From Massilia brevitalea (GTDB lineage Bacteria; Pseudomonadota; Gammaproteobacteria; Burkholderiales; Burkholderiaceae_D), in assembly GCF_030711405.1 (NCBI RefSeq), contig NZ_JAULSI010000008.1:67501-131500 (forward strand): 64,000 nucleotides of DNA. Direction: 5' to 3'. The translations under genes were made by a program, and so were the position numbers. A model generated the notes under the pieces. It was not told where the DNA came from. It made no database searches and was given only the letters and a program-made list of their open reading frames with translations. The first letter of the stretch is position 1; every line of letters starts with the position of its first letter. Positions 45,038-54,097 of the stretch are shown piece by piece.

Positions 45038-46711
45038 TCAGGGCGTTCCCTGCCGCGCCGCCAAGCCCGGCTCGTACCTCCCGGGCGCCAGGATACCCTG
45101 GGGATCGAGCGCCGCCTTCAGCGCCGCCACCGTGCGCCAGTAACTGTCGCCATCCGGGTCCAGCGCCGCCATCGAGTGGTTTCCGGCGCGGTAGGGAATG
45201 TAGCCGGCCTCGAGCATCTGCGCGAACACCGCGTCGTGGCAGGCCCGGGCGCGCGCCGTTTCCTCGGGATCGTCGCGGTCGTAGGCCACGGTCAGGACGC
45301 CGCCCAGGGTGCGCTCGTTGATCATGCTGAAGGTGGCGAACAAATCGAAGCCGTGGCGCTCGAACTGGGCTTCGGCCAGGGCGTACACCGCCAGCATGTC
45401 TTCGCCGCGCAGCGGCAGCACCGGCGACACCCACAGCAGGCCGCAGCCGTCGCGTGCCGGATCGGCGCCTTCCGGAAAGCCTTCCGGCAGCCCGCCGCGC
45501 CGGCGCCAGTAAGCGCCGGCCAGGAAGCGCCCGTTCGGCATACCCCGGTTCATCTCGAACAGCGATTCGCCCAGCGCCACATTCGTGCGCAGGCGCCGCC
45601 CGGCTCCGGTGTTGCCCAGCAGCCGGCCCGCCAGTGTCCCCCATTTCAAGCTACGCTCGCTGACGAAGCGCGCTTTGCCCCGGGTGCCGCGCAAGGCGCG
45701 CTTCACCGCCGCACGCGCCAGCGCCACTTGCGCCCTGCTGCCATACAGGGCGCCGGAGACCGTCCAGGCGCCCAGGCCGGCGCACAGCCGGGTACGCATC
45801 TCGGGCGCCAGCCGCGAAGCCGGCGCTGGCGCCCCCTCGCCGCGCGGAAACACCCGCCCGCCCGACAGCACCCGCAAGTCGTTCCCGATATGCAGGATGC
45901 TGCGCAAGGTGCCGTCCAGGCGCAGCGGACGCAGGGCGTCGACCACGGCGGCGATGTCGCCATGGGCCGGCACGCTGCACAGGAAATGGTTCACGCAGGC
46001 GGCCTGGGGCATCAGCCAGATGCCCAGGCGCGTGACGATGCCCATGTTCGACTGCGTGAACAGGCCGTCGAGGAAGGGCCCGACGCCGTACGGGAACAGA
46101 TGGGTGGCGCGCGCCTGGCGGTAGTGGCCGAAGCCGGTGTCGAGCAGTTCGCCGCTGGCCAGCACCACCTGCATGCCGGCCACGTGCTGCAGCCGGTTGC
46201 CGTAAGGAGAATGGCCGAAGCCGCGCTCCATGATGTTGCCGACGTAGCTGGTATCCGGGCCAGCGCCGGTACAGTCGGCCCACAGCGGGTAGCCGTTGTC
46301 GCGCAGGAAGTCCGACAGCTGGCGCTGGGTCACGCCGGGTTCGATGACGGCATACGCCAGTTCGGCGTCGACATGGACGATGCGGTTCATGCGCGACAGA
46401 TCGAGGATGACCTGGCCGGCGCCGACCGCGCAGGCGTCGCCATAGCCCCAGTTCTTGCCGGTGCTGAGCGGATACACGGCGAGCCGGTGGGCGGCGGCAA
46501 TGCGGACCAGTTGCGCCACCTCGCCGGCGCCGGCCGGGCGCACTACGGCCAGCGGCCGCACCGGACGCGCCGCCGTGCTGCGCGCATAGCGGTCCAGGGT
46601 GGCGTCGTCGGCCAGCAGGTGCGGCGCGCCGGCCACGGCTTCCATCGCGCGCAGGGCGGCGCCGGCATCGGCGGTATCGGCGGCCCCCTGCGGTTCGTTC
46701 AGGGCGCTCAT
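45038..46711 (-). CDS. FAD-linked oxidase (vanillyl-alcohol-oxidase/cresol-dehydrogenase type)
   Basis: A 557-residue flavoprotein. The FAD-binding PCMH domain has PLAVVRPAGAGEVAQLVRIA near residue 52, VYPLSTGKNWGYGDA near 80, VILDLSRMNRI, VIEPGVTQRQLSDFL and GNIMERGFGHSPYGNR near 157. The cap domain ends HGFDLFATFSMINERTLGGVL and a C-terminal ILAPGRY. It resembles 4-cresol dehydrogenase and vanillyl-alcohol oxidase, which oxidise para-substituted phenols. Its ATG overlaps the stop of the N-acyltransferase (ATGA), so the two are coupled. An oxidised phenolic amino-acid lipid is a possible product (inference). GGAGGACAGG precedes the start. Confidence 0.87.
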   Translation of the reverse strand: MSALNEPQGAADTADAGAALRAMEAVAGAPHLLADDATLDRYARSTAARPVRPLAVVRPAGAGEVAQLVRIAAAHRLAVYPLSTGKNWGYGDACAVGAGQVILDLSRMNRIVHVDAELAYAVIEPGVTQRQLSDFLRDNGYPLWADCTGAGPDTSYVGNIMERGFGHSPYGNRLQHVAGMQVVLASGELLDTGFGHYRQARATHLFPYGVGPFLDGLFTQSNMGIVTRLGIWLMPQAACVNHFLCSVPAHGDIAAVVDALRPLRLDGTLRSILHIGNDLRVLSGGRVFPRGEGAPAPASRLAPEMRTRLCAGLGAWTVSGALYGSRAQVALARAAVKRALRGTRGKARFVSERSLKWGTLAGRLLGNTGAGRRLRTNVALGESLFEMNRGMPNGRFLAGAYWRRRGGLPEGFPEGADPARDGCGLLWVSPVLPLRGEDMLAVYALAEAQFERHGFDLFATFSMINERTLGGVLTVAYDRDDPEETARARACHDAVFAQMLEAGYIPYRAGNHSMAALDPDGDSYWRTVAALKAALDPQGILAPGRYEPGLAARQGTP

Positions 46712-47475
46712 GTCCTGTCCTCCCCCTGGCACAGCGCAGCCAGGCGCGCGCTGATCCCGGCTTCTTCGCGCAGCGGGAAGAAATACGGGTAGAAGGAGCG
46801 CTCGGCGCCGGCGGCATCGAAGCTGCCGCTCCAGCGGCGGATGCGCTCGCCCATCACGTCCAGCGGCAGGCGCAGCAGCACTGCCGGGGCGCCGACCCGG
46901 CTACAGTCGCGTTCGGCTCCGAAGACTGCGAAGCCGAGCATGCGTTGGTAAAAGGCAACGTGGCGCGGGTTGACCTCGATGATGTAGTCGCTGAAGCCAC
47001 GCAAGCGGTGCGCATATAAATAGGAAATATGGATCAGCGCGGCGAAGACCCGCTTCGACATGCCCTTGTCGATGGCCAGGCGCGAAGGTTCGCACAGGCG
47101 CCGCCCGGCCAGGCGCAGCGGCGCCAGGCTGTCGCCGAAGTTCTCGTCGGCCGGCAGGCGGCCGTGCACATCCAGCGCCAGGCTCATGGTACCCACCAGT
47201 TCGCCGTCGGTTTCGGCATAGAAGGTGACGCGAGCGCCGTCCTGGCGCGCGGCCGGGTCGAGCGCATAGCCGCGCCAGGCATACATGCGGCGCACCAGGA
47301 CTCCGGCGGCGTCCTGCCGGCCGGCCGAGCTCGCCAACCGGACATTGAATACCTGGGCACGGCCTGGCTCCGGATCGGGAAGGCCTGGCCCGGGCGGGCG
47401 TGGCGCGGCGGACAACGCCGGTTCCGCGGATGGGATGGTTGCAAATGTTGCGATGGGCATGTCATCGACCAGCAT
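46708..47475 (-). CDS. FeeM-like N-acyl amino-acid synthase
   Basis: A 255-residue GNAT-fold enzyme. After a Pro/Ala-rich N-terminus (about 40 residues) the FeeM core begins: FNVRLASSAGRQDAAGVLVRRMY, then VTFYAETDGELVGTMSLALD near residue 83, CEPSRLAIDK near 130, and the diagnostic YIIEVNPRHVAFYQRMLGF near 165 with VGAPAVLLRLPLDVM. FeeM enzymes join a fatty-acyl group from acyl carrier protein to an amino acid, often tyrosine. Related acyltransferases occur in exosortase-associated clusters. AGGAGGAAACAGC is a strong ribosome site. It is co-transcribed with the FAD oxidase. Confidence 0.85.
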   Translation of the reverse strand: MLVDDMPIATFATIPSAEPALSAAPRPPGPGLPDPEPGRAQVFNVRLASSAGRQDAAGVLVRRMYAWRGYALDPAARQDGARVTFYAETDGELVGTMSLALDVHGRLPADENFGDSLAPLRLAGRRLCEPSRLAIDKGMSKRVFAALIHISYLYAHRLRGFSDYIIEVNPRHVAFYQRMLGFAVFGAERDCSRVGAPAVLLRLPLDVMGERIRRWSGSFDAAGAERSFYPYFFPLREEAGISARLAALCQGEDRT

Positions 47476-47879
47476 GCTGTTTCCTCCTGAGTGGCGTCCC
47501 GCCGTTATTGGCGAAAACGGGATAGCTGCCAGTCAGACAAGGTCAGCCGTAGCCAGTTCCCTGACTTTCCTGTGATTCTTTTCTGTCTGAACATAGATCA
47601 AGCCCAAGAGAAATTTGCCACAAGCATGGCGCGCATTCCGACAGCCGTTGCGCCCACGGATGACAAGGAGAAGGCCCTTTTTGACAGGTATCAATTGAAA
47701 AAAGGGTAGCCAGATGCACGCTTTTCGCAGCCATATAATCGACAGACGGCAAGGGCTGCGCGCCGCGCCACCAGGCCCTTCACTGGAGAATCCGACATGT
47801 TGCTCACCTCACGCCGTGAATCGACCCGGCCGCACTTGCTGTCCCTGGCTCACCGGCCCGTGGTGCAACGGGAGCGGGC
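47476..47879. other. Divergent control region of the exosortase-type satellite
   Basis: 404 bases between the acyltransferase (minus) and the sugar transferase (plus), with AT-rich parts. A TATAAT at 47733-47738 is a good -10 for the plus-strand genes, with no clear -35. The 18-bp motif at 47681-47698 ends 34 bases before it. No gene is supported. Confidence 0.5.
47681..47698 (+). promoter_or_regulatory. Shared 18-bp motif, copy 1
   Basis: TTGACAGGTATCAATTGA matches the copy at 53933-53950 at 16 of 18 positions. The TATCAATTGA part is nearly palindromic. It lies about 35 bases before a TATAAT. A regulator site is inferred. Confidence 0.55.
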
Positions 47880-49160
47880 ATGAGCGTGCGCTTCGCCCCT
47901 GCCGGCATCCCTGCCGGGGCCGAGCTGCTGGTGCTCGCGCCCTGCCTGCCGCGTCCCGACGGCGATCCCGTCAGCCTGCGCTGGTATCACCTGCTGCATT
48001 TCCTGGCGCGCCATTTCCGGGTGCACCTGGGCTGCAGCGCCGACCCGCTGCGCGACGGCGCCCAGTTCAGCCGGGTGCGGGCCCTGTGCCACGAAACCCG
48101 TTTCGTGGCGCCGCCCGGCATTGGTCGCCGGATGCGGCTCGGCGCCATGCGGATGGACCCGGCGCTGCAGGCCTGGTCCATGCGCCTGTGCGCGCGGCGG
48201 CCGGTCGGCGCCGTGCTGGCATGCGGAGCGCGCATGGGCGCCTGCCTGGCCGTTTTGCCCCCAAGGCTGGTACCCATGGTGGACTTCGTCGAACTCGAGT
48301 CCGACCGCGAGCGCCGCCGCGGCGCGGTGCGCTCATGGCCTGGCGCCGTGCTGGGGCGGCGCCTGGCGCAGCGCCTGCTGGCCATCGAGCGCGGCGCCGG
48401 CGCGGCCTGCGACCACGCGCTGTTTGCTGCTGCCGCCGACGTCGCGCGCTTTCGGCTGTTCGCGCCGGAATCGGCGCACAAGGCGCAACAGCTCCCCAGC
48501 GGCGTCGATCCCGAGCATAATTCGCCGCACATCCTGCAGCGTTCGCCCTACAGGCCTGGCGAACGTGTGCTGCTGCTGGCCGGCCCGCTGCAGGGCGGCG
48601 CGGCGGCCGACGCCGCGCACTGGCTGGCCGGCGAAGTGTTCGCGCCGCTGCGCGCGGGCGATTCCAGCCTGTTCCTGTACCTGGTCGACGCCAGTGCGCA
48701 TGCGCGCCGCCATCCCTCCCTGGGCGCGCTGGCGCGCCAAGCCGGCGTGACGATCGTCGGCGGACACGGCGAACCGTTCGACCTGCGGCCCTGGCTGGCC
48801 CACGCCGCCCTGGTGCTGGCGCCGCCCGCCGGCGGCCATGCGGCGGGCATGGCGGTGCTGGCCGCGATGGCGATGCAAAAGCCCGTGCTCGGCCTGCCGC
48901 GTTCTCTTTCCGGCCTGGCCTGCCTGCGCCTGCCCGAAGCCCTGGCGGCGGCCGATGCGCCCGGATACCAGGCGCGCATTGCCGCCATCCTGGGCGAATC
49001 CGGCACGGGGGACGGCGCCGCAGAGGCCAACGCAGTCGGACGCGCGGCGCGGGCGCGGGTGCTGCGCGAGCACGACTGGAACCTGCGCCTGGCTGGCTTG
49101 CCGGCATTGCTGGCGACCAGCTGTTCATCGGATGCGCAGCCGCTGGCCAGTGCCGGCTGA
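47880..49160 (+). CDS. Sugar transferase, exosortase-A-associated (stp1 type)
   Basis: A 426-residue GT-B-like transferase of the TIGR03087 kind. The start LLVLAPCLPRPDGDPVSLRWYH and HFLARHFRVHLGC near residue 50 agree with that family, as does VDFVELESDRERRR near 140. The C-terminal half has LLLAGPLQGGAAADAAHW and a weak donor site GMAVLAAMAMQKPVLGLP near 320, where the usual E-x7-E is absent. It would add a sugar to a lipid-linked precursor. CGGGAGCGGGC precedes the ATG. The second transferase follows after seven bases. Confidence 0.8.
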   Translation: MSVRFAPAGIPAGAELLVLAPCLPRPDGDPVSLRWYHLLHFLARHFRVHLGCSADPLRDGAQFSRVRALCHETRFVAPPGIGRRMRLGAMRMDPALQAWSMRLCARRPVGAVLACGARMGACLAVLPPRLVPMVDFVELESDRERRRGAVRSWPGAVLGRRLAQRLLAIERGAGAACDHALFAAAADVARFRLFAPESAHKAQQLPSGVDPEHNSPHILQRSPYRPGERVLLLAGPLQGGAAADAAHWLAGEVFAPLRAGDSSLFLYLVDASAHARRHPSLGALARQAGVTIVGGHGEPFDLRPWLAHAALVLAPPAGGHAAGMAVLAAMAMQKPVLGLPRSLSGLACLRLPEALAAADAPGYQARIAAILGESGTGDGAAEANAVGRAARARVLREHDWNLRLAGLPALLATSCSSDAQPLASAG

Positions 49161-49167
49161 GCATGCC

Positions 49168-50397
49168 ATGGGCAACCGGCCGCCAGACGCCATCGCGCAC
49201 AGCGCCGCCCTGCCGCTGGTCGCCCACCTGGTCGAGCGGCTCGACTCTGCAGCCCCCAGCCTGCTCGAACTGATCGACCACGCGCCGGCCGGACGCTATC
49301 GCCATGCCGTGGTCTGCCTCGGCGGGCACAGCGCCTTTCACGCCGAGCTGCGCGAACGCGGGATCGAAGTCGTGGACGTGGCGCGGCGCGCCGGTCCCGG
49401 CTTCTACCTGGCGCTGTACCGCACCCTGCGGGCGCTGGCGCCGGACCTGTTGCATACCCGGAATGCGGGCAACCTGGACGGGCAGCTGGTGGCGGCGCTG
49501 GCCGGGGTGCGCTGGCGCGTGCATGGCGAATACCCGCGCGACGGCCGCCGCCAGCCCGGCGCCGAAGCGCGCACCGGCGTGCTTGGCGCAGCGCGCCGGA
49601 AAGCGGCGCGGCGCCTGCGGCTGCAACTGCTGCGGCGCGCCTGCTGCCCGCTGGTGAACCACTACATCGCCGCCGGCGCCGAGCAGGAACGCTGGCTGAT
49701 CGAGGCCATCGGCGCCGCGCCGTCGCGCGTGACGCGGATATTGGCCGGTGTCGACAGCCTGCACTATCACCCGCGCCTGGGCCCGCATACCGCCGTCGGT
49801 CCGGCCGGCTTCATGCGCGACGAGGTTTTCGTCATCGGCAGCGTCGGCCGCATGGACGAAGCCGGAGGGCACGCCACCCTGGTCGATGCCTTCCTGCGCC
49901 TGATCGCCTCGCCCCATCCGGCGCACCAGCGCCTGCGCCTGCTGATCGCCGGCGACGGCCCCCTGCGCGCCGCCTGCCAGGCCACCCTGAAGCGCGCCGG
50001 CGCCGGGGCCCGCGCCTGGCTGCCGGGCGAGCGCGCCGACACCGCCCAGCTGATGCGCTCGATGGACTTGATGGTCTTGCCGGCGCTTTCCGGCGGACCG
50101 GGCACGGCATTGCTGGAAGCGATGGCCAGCGGCTTGCCGGTGGTGGCGACCGCCGTCGGCGGCCACCGCGAGCTGGTCCAGCCGGGACTCACCGGCATCC
50201 TCGTGCCGCCGCTCTCGCCCGAGATCATGGCGGCGGCGATCGCCGACTATTGCCGGATTCCGGACATGGGCCTGCGCCACGGCGCCCGCGCGCGCGGCCA
50301 GGTCATCAACCACCACAGCCTGGCGGCGATGGCGCGCAGCCACTGCGCGATCTACGACGCCCTGGTCCAGGGGGCGGCGGGGCCGGGGCAGCGCTGA
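49168..50397 (+). CDS. Sugar transferase, exosortase-A-associated (stp2 type)
   Basis: A 409-residue GT4 transferase of the TIGR03088 kind. Signatures are LVAHLVERLDSAAPSLLELID near residue 18, YRHAVVCLGGH near 44, LLHTRNAGNLDGQLVAALAG near 95 and VHGEYPRDG near 117. The C-terminal half is well kept: GSVGRMDEAGGHATLVDAF near 225, LLIAGDGPLR and VLPALSGGPGTALLEAMASGLPVVATAVGG near 305-340. In relatives the early block reads with two glycines (GGLENG), here replaced by SAAPSL. It acts after the stp1-type enzyme, probably on the same polymer. Ribosome site weak. Confidence 0.84.
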   Translation: MGNRPPDAIAHSAALPLVAHLVERLDSAAPSLLELIDHAPAGRYRHAVVCLGGHSAFHAELRERGIEVVDVARRAGPGFYLALYRTLRALAPDLLHTRNAGNLDGQLVAALAGVRWRVHGEYPRDGRRQPGAEARTGVLGAARRKAARRLRLQLLRRACCPLVNHYIAAGAEQERWLIEAIGAAPSRVTRILAGVDSLHYHPRLGPHTAVGPAGFMRDEVFVIGSVGRMDEAGGHATLVDAFLRLIASPHPAHQRLRLLIAGDGPLRAACQATLKRAGAGARAWLPGERADTAQLMRSMDLMVLPALSGGPGTALLEAMASGLPVVATAVGGHRELVQPGLTGILVPPLSPEIMAAAIADYCRIPDMGLRHGARARGQVINHHSLAAMARSHCAIYDALVQGAAGPGQR

Positions 50398-50459
50398 GGC
50401 GCTACCCCGAACCGCACGAGACACGCCCGGGACAGGTTCAGCAGCGGTTCAGGCCAGGT

Positions 50460-52268
50460 TCAGGACAGCACCAGCGGCGCCACCGCATCCTGGCGGGTGC
50501 CGTGGGCGCAGCCGTCGTGGCGCTGGCGCCCGAACCACTGCTCCAGCATCATCAACTGCCACACGGTGCGGGCATGCAGTTCCGGATCTTCGGGCAGGCG
50601 GCGCGACAGCAGCAGGTCGAGGAAGTCGCGGCGCAGGATGCGGCGCCGCGCCAGGTCGTTCAGGCTGTCGCAGGCCAGGGCGCGCAGACGGGCGTCAAGC
50701 TGCAGCCAGCGTCCTAGCGGCAGGAGCGGCGCCGCGGCACGATGCCAGGCGCAGCCGGGCGCGAGTTCGCGCAGTGCTTGCCCGAACAGGCGGCGCGGCC
50801 CGGGCCCGCTCTTGGCGGCCGGCGCCAGGCGCGCCGACATCGCCACCACGGCGTCGTCGAGATAGGGATGCAGCGGCTCGATGCCGGCAGCGGCGCAGGC
50901 GCCGGCAAAGGCCGGCAAGACCCGCCCCGGCAGGTCGAGCTGGAGTTCGAGTTCGACTTGCCGGTTGGCCGCGCTGCGCGCCGGGGCGCCCCACCATAGC
51001 GCTTCCTGCAGCGCGGCCGGGGCTTGCGCGTCCACCAGTTCCAGGAAAGCCGGCTCGAACATCGCCGCCAGGCCATCGCCGGACAGCGCGTTGGCGCGGC
51101 GCAGGCGCGCCGGCAGCGGCGCCAGCGACAGCTCGATGCGCGCACGCAGGCGCGCCAGCACGCCCGGCACGCGGGCGGCCAGGTTGAACAGCAGCGGCTC
51201 GATGGCCAGCTGGCGCAGCGCGCCCGGCAGGCGTTCGTAGCGGCCAGGGCGTGCCAGCTGGCCCAGGCGGCGCCCGCAGCCGAACAACTGGGCCGCGCCC
51301 TGCGCACCGGCCAGGCGCAGCGCGCCCTCGGCACGCGCCGCGCGCGCCGCCGCCAGCAGGGTCACCGCCGCCGGATCGCCGCAAGGGGCGTCGCAGGCGG
51401 CCGCCAGCAGCGGCACGGCGTCGAGCACGTCGCGCGGGCCGATGACGATGTCGTGGTGCCGGCTACCCAGGCGCCGCGCGGCGCTGCGGGCTGCCTCGAG
51501 CGTATCGGGACCGCCCTCGAAGCCCACCGCGACCGTGGTGACCGGCTCGCCGCCGGCGCGCTGCAGCAGGCCGGCCAGGGCCACGCTGGCGGCCCCGCCG
51601 CCGAGCAGTACCGCCGTTTGTGGCGCTCCCTCGCCTTCGACCGCGCAGGCCAGGGCATCGAGCAGCGCCGCCTGCGGCCTGGGGTCGATCGCGTGCTCGG
51701 TGAACCGCATGCGCCAGTAGCGCAGGCGCTCGGCACGGCCGCTGCGCAGGTGCAGGCATTCGCCGGGCGCCAGGCGGCGCTGGCCGCTGTGCAGGGTGCG
51801 CGGACCGGGCAGTGCCTGCAGGTAGAGATAGTCGAAGATGGCTTGCGGATCGATATCGCGCCCGGCGCCGGGGTGGCGCGCCAGCGCTTCGCCGCTGCTG
51901 GAGAACAGCAGGGTCCGGCCCACCATCTGGTAATACAGCGGCCGGCTGGCGCAGCGGTCGACCGCCAGCAGGGCCTCGGCGCGGCGCTCGTCGAGCAGCG
52001 CAAAGGCGAAGCGGCCCGACAACGCGGCGCAGGCCTTGGCGCCGTGGCTGCGCCAGAGCCGGGCCAGGGTGTCGGGCCGTTCGCCCCAGCAGGCGATCAG
52101 GAGGTCGTCCTCGTGGTAGAGGCCAGGGGCGCCGGCCAGGGCGACGGCGCCCAGTCCGTGCGCGGCGCAGCGCACCGGTTCGCCCGCCACGCCACGCAGC
52201 GGCGCCGCCATGTCGAGCACCGGCAGCGCGCCCGGTTCGCGCGAAAACCATCCGCACAGGCCGCTCAT
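50460..52268 (-). CDS. Asparagine-synthase-like amidotransferase without catalytic residues
   Basis: A 602-residue protein with the layout of exosortase-A-associated amidotransferases (TIGR03108 type): glutaminase half (residues 1-190) and synthetase half (200-600). The first residues are MSGLCGWFS. The nucleophile Cys2 of the family (MCGIAG) is Ser, and Cys5 is not at the N-terminus. The ATP-pyrophosphatase loop, normally SGGxDS, reads LLGGGAASVA at 221-230. The ARDRxGxKPLYY block is AVDRCASRPLYY at 102-113. The remaining fold blocks (LSGRFAFALLDE, EPLHPYLDDAVVAMS near 475) are kept and the frame is open over its full length. It is likely a pseudoenzyme or structural partner. The start overlaps the ligase stop (ATGA). 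Confidence 0.85.
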   Translation of the reverse strand: MSGLCGWFSREPGALPVLDMAAPLRGVAGEPVRCAAHGLGAVALAGAPGLYHEDDLLIACWGERPDTLARLWRSHGAKACAALSGRFAFALLDERRAEALLAVDRCASRPLYYQMVGRTLLFSSSGEALARHPGAGRDIDPQAIFDYLYLQALPGPRTLHSGQRRLAPGECLHLRSGRAERLRYWRMRFTEHAIDPRPQAALLDALACAVEGEGAPQTAVLLGGGAASVALAGLLQRAGGEPVTTVAVGFEGGPDTLEAARSAARRLGSRHHDIVIGPRDVLDAVPLLAAACDAPCGDPAAVTLLAAARAARAEGALRLAGAQGAAQLFGCGRRLGQLARPGRYERLPGALRQLAIEPLLFNLAARVPGVLARLRARIELSLAPLPARLRRANALSGDGLAAMFEPAFLELVDAQAPAALQEALWWGAPARSAANRQVELELQLDLPGRVLPAFAGACAAAGIEPLHPYLDDAVVAMSARLAPAAKSGPGPRRLFGQALRELAPGCAWHRAAAPLLPLGRWLQLDARLRALACDSLNDLARRRILRRDFLDLLLSRRLPEDPELHARTVWQLMMLEQWFGRQRHDGCAHGTRQDAVAPLVLS

Positions 52269-53872
52269 GACAGGACCTCGGCAAACAGCGGCGCCAGTTC
52301 GCCGGCCAGCAGCGCGCGGTCGATCTGGCCGTCGCGGGCGCGCGGCAGCGGGCTGCGGCGCACGTCGACCATGGCCGGCAGCATGTGCTGCGGCAGGCGT
52401 TCGCGGCAGGCGCCGAACAGGATGCTGGAATCGAGGCGTGCGCCGGGGCGCGCCGTGGCCAGCACCGCGATCACCTGGCCCAGTACCGGATGGGCGACGC
52501 CGACCGCCGCCGCTTCCGCCACCAGGCCGGTGCCGACCACGATCTTCTCGACTTCGCGCGGGCTGACGCGGTAGCCGCCGGTGGTGATGGTCTCGCTGCG
52601 CGCATCGACCAGGTACAGGTAGCCGTCCATGTCCTTGCGCGCGGTCGCGCCCGGCCAGCGCCCGCTTTCGCCGAGCGCCAGGCCGGGCAGCGCCGGCAGC
52701 TGGCGGAACTCAGTGCTGCTGCGCTGCGGGTCGTTCCAGTAGCCGAGCGTGACCTGCGGCCCGCGCTGCACCAGTTCGCCCGCTTCGCCGGGCGCGCATT
52801 CGCGGCCGTCGGCGCGCAGCACCAGCCAGTCGGAATACGGCAGCGCGCGCCCGATCGAGCCGGGACGCTCCGCTAACAGCGCCGGCATCAGGCTGGTCGA
52901 GCGGCAGGCGGCGCCGATGTCGTACATCAGGTGGATGCGGGTGCGCGGCAAGGCGCGGCGCAGCGCCTCGATGGCCGCATGGCCCGGGCTGCCGCCGGCG
53001 CAGGCCAGGTAGCGCAGGCAGTCGGCGGCGCGGCCGAAGCGCATCTGCGCCAGTGCTTCCAAGGTAGATGGGGAGGCAGAGAGGCCGGTCGCATCGCCGC
53101 GTTCCAGCGCCGCTGCGAGGCTGGCGGGATCGGCGTCGGTGTGGGCAGAAGCGTCAAGCAGCGCCGTGGCGCCGGCGGCCAGGGTGGCCAGCAGCGCGTT
53201 CAGGCCGTAATCGGTATGCAGGGGCAGCGCCGCCAGAATGCGGTCGCCCGCGCTCATGCCCAGGCAGCGCGCGGTGGAGGCGGCGCCGGCCACCAGGTTG
53301 CGCGGCGAATGGGCACTGGCCAGCGGTTCGCTGCTGTCTGGATGGTACAGCAAGGCGCCCAGGGCCGGCATGCCGGGCGCCGCGGTCGTCCCTCCTGACC
53401 TGCCGGCGCCGGCCAGCCAGTCGTCCCAGACCAGGGCGCGCGGGCCCGCGCCGCGCTGGTCCAGGCGGCGCGTACCGCCGTGCAGGACCACCACCTGGCG
53501 CAGCGCCGGGCAATCGGCCAGCAAGCCGGCCAGCCCCGCCGCTTGCGCCGCGCCGGTCACCAGCACGCGCGCGCCGCTGTGGCGTAGCTGCGCAAGCAGG
53601 CGCAGCGGGTCGAGCGCCGGATCGAGCGGAACAACAGCGCAGGCCGCGGCCGAGGCGCCCAGCATGCCGGCCACGCTTTCGGGACAGGCCGGCAGGCACA
53701 GTGCGACCCGCTCGTCGCGCCCGGCGCCGCCCCCGGCCAGGGCGCCAGCCACCGCCGCCGCTGCCGCTGCCAGCCCGGCATAACTGATGCGCGCCGCCCC
53801 GTGACGCAAGGCGGTAGCGGACGGTGCGCGCGCCGCCACGCGCTCGACCAGTTCATGGATCAATTGGGCCAT
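52265..53872 (-). CDS. Acyl-CoA-ligase-like protein with degenerate adenylation motifs
   Basis: A 535-residue member of the ANL superfamily, closest in layout to the exosortase-A-associated acyl-CoA ligase (TIGR03098 type). The AMP-binding loop expected as TSGSTGKPKG reads HPDSSEPLAS at 177-186. The YGLTEA motif reads YDIGAA near 317-322. The TGD site is ESGRW near 402-406. The C-terminal catalytic GKIDR is GQIDR near 515, so the Lys is Gln. Fold blocks such as TTGGYRVSPREVEKIV near 430-445 and GELVQRGPQVTLGYWNDP remain. It is open, has GGAGACG before the ATG, and is coupled to the amidotransferase. Adenylation activity is very unlikely. A binding role is possible. Confidence 0.86.
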   Translation of the reverse strand: MAQLIHELVERVAARAPSATALRHGAARISYAGLAAAAAAVAGALAGGGAGRDERVALCLPACPESVAGMLGASAAACAVVPLDPALDPLRLLAQLRHSGARVLVTGAAQAAGLAGLLADCPALRQVVVLHGGTRRLDQRGAGPRALVWDDWLAGAGRSGGTTAAPGMPALGALLYHPDSSEPLASAHSPRNLVAGAASTARCLGMSAGDRILAALPLHTDYGLNALLATLAAGATALLDASAHTDADPASLAAALERGDATGLSASPSTLEALAQMRFGRAADCLRYLACAGGSPGHAAIEALRRALPRTRIHLMYDIGAACRSTSLMPALLAERPGSIGRALPYSDWLVLRADGRECAPGEAGELVQRGPQVTLGYWNDPQRSSTEFRQLPALPGLALGESGRWPGATARKDMDGYLYLVDARSETITTGGYRVSPREVEKIVVGTGLVAEAAAVGVAHPVLGQVIAVLATARPGARLDSSILFGACRERLPQHMLPAMVDVRRSPLPRARDGQIDRALLAGELAPLFAEVLS

Positions 53873-53932
53873 CTCGTCTCCAATGATGCTGTGCATAAAG
53901 ATTCATCATTGAGAAAATCTGCACGGGGTTCA

Positions 53933-53950
53933 TTGACCCGTATCAATTGA
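53933..53950 (+). promoter_or_regulatory. Shared 18-bp motif, copy 2
   Basis: TTGACCCGTATCAATTGA, 16 of 18 positions identical to the copy at 47681. Here the palindrome extends to TATCAATTGATA. It lies between the divergent ligase (minus) and hydrolase-2 (plus) genes. Confidence 0.55.
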
Positions 53951-54097
53951 TATTGCAACCGTCGCGCTGTCGGCCATCAAGACGCCACGCCAAAGCGCGT
54001 GTCAAATGACATAAATGCATGTTCCTGACATGTTCACCCGGCTACGACACGCACGTCACCGACGCGCCGCGCCGCGCCAGTGCAGGAGAATCAAGCC

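Noticed and set aside
47820..47900. Possible sigma-54 promoter before the stp1-type gene
   Set aside because: No pair of GG and GC elements with the required spacing could be found.
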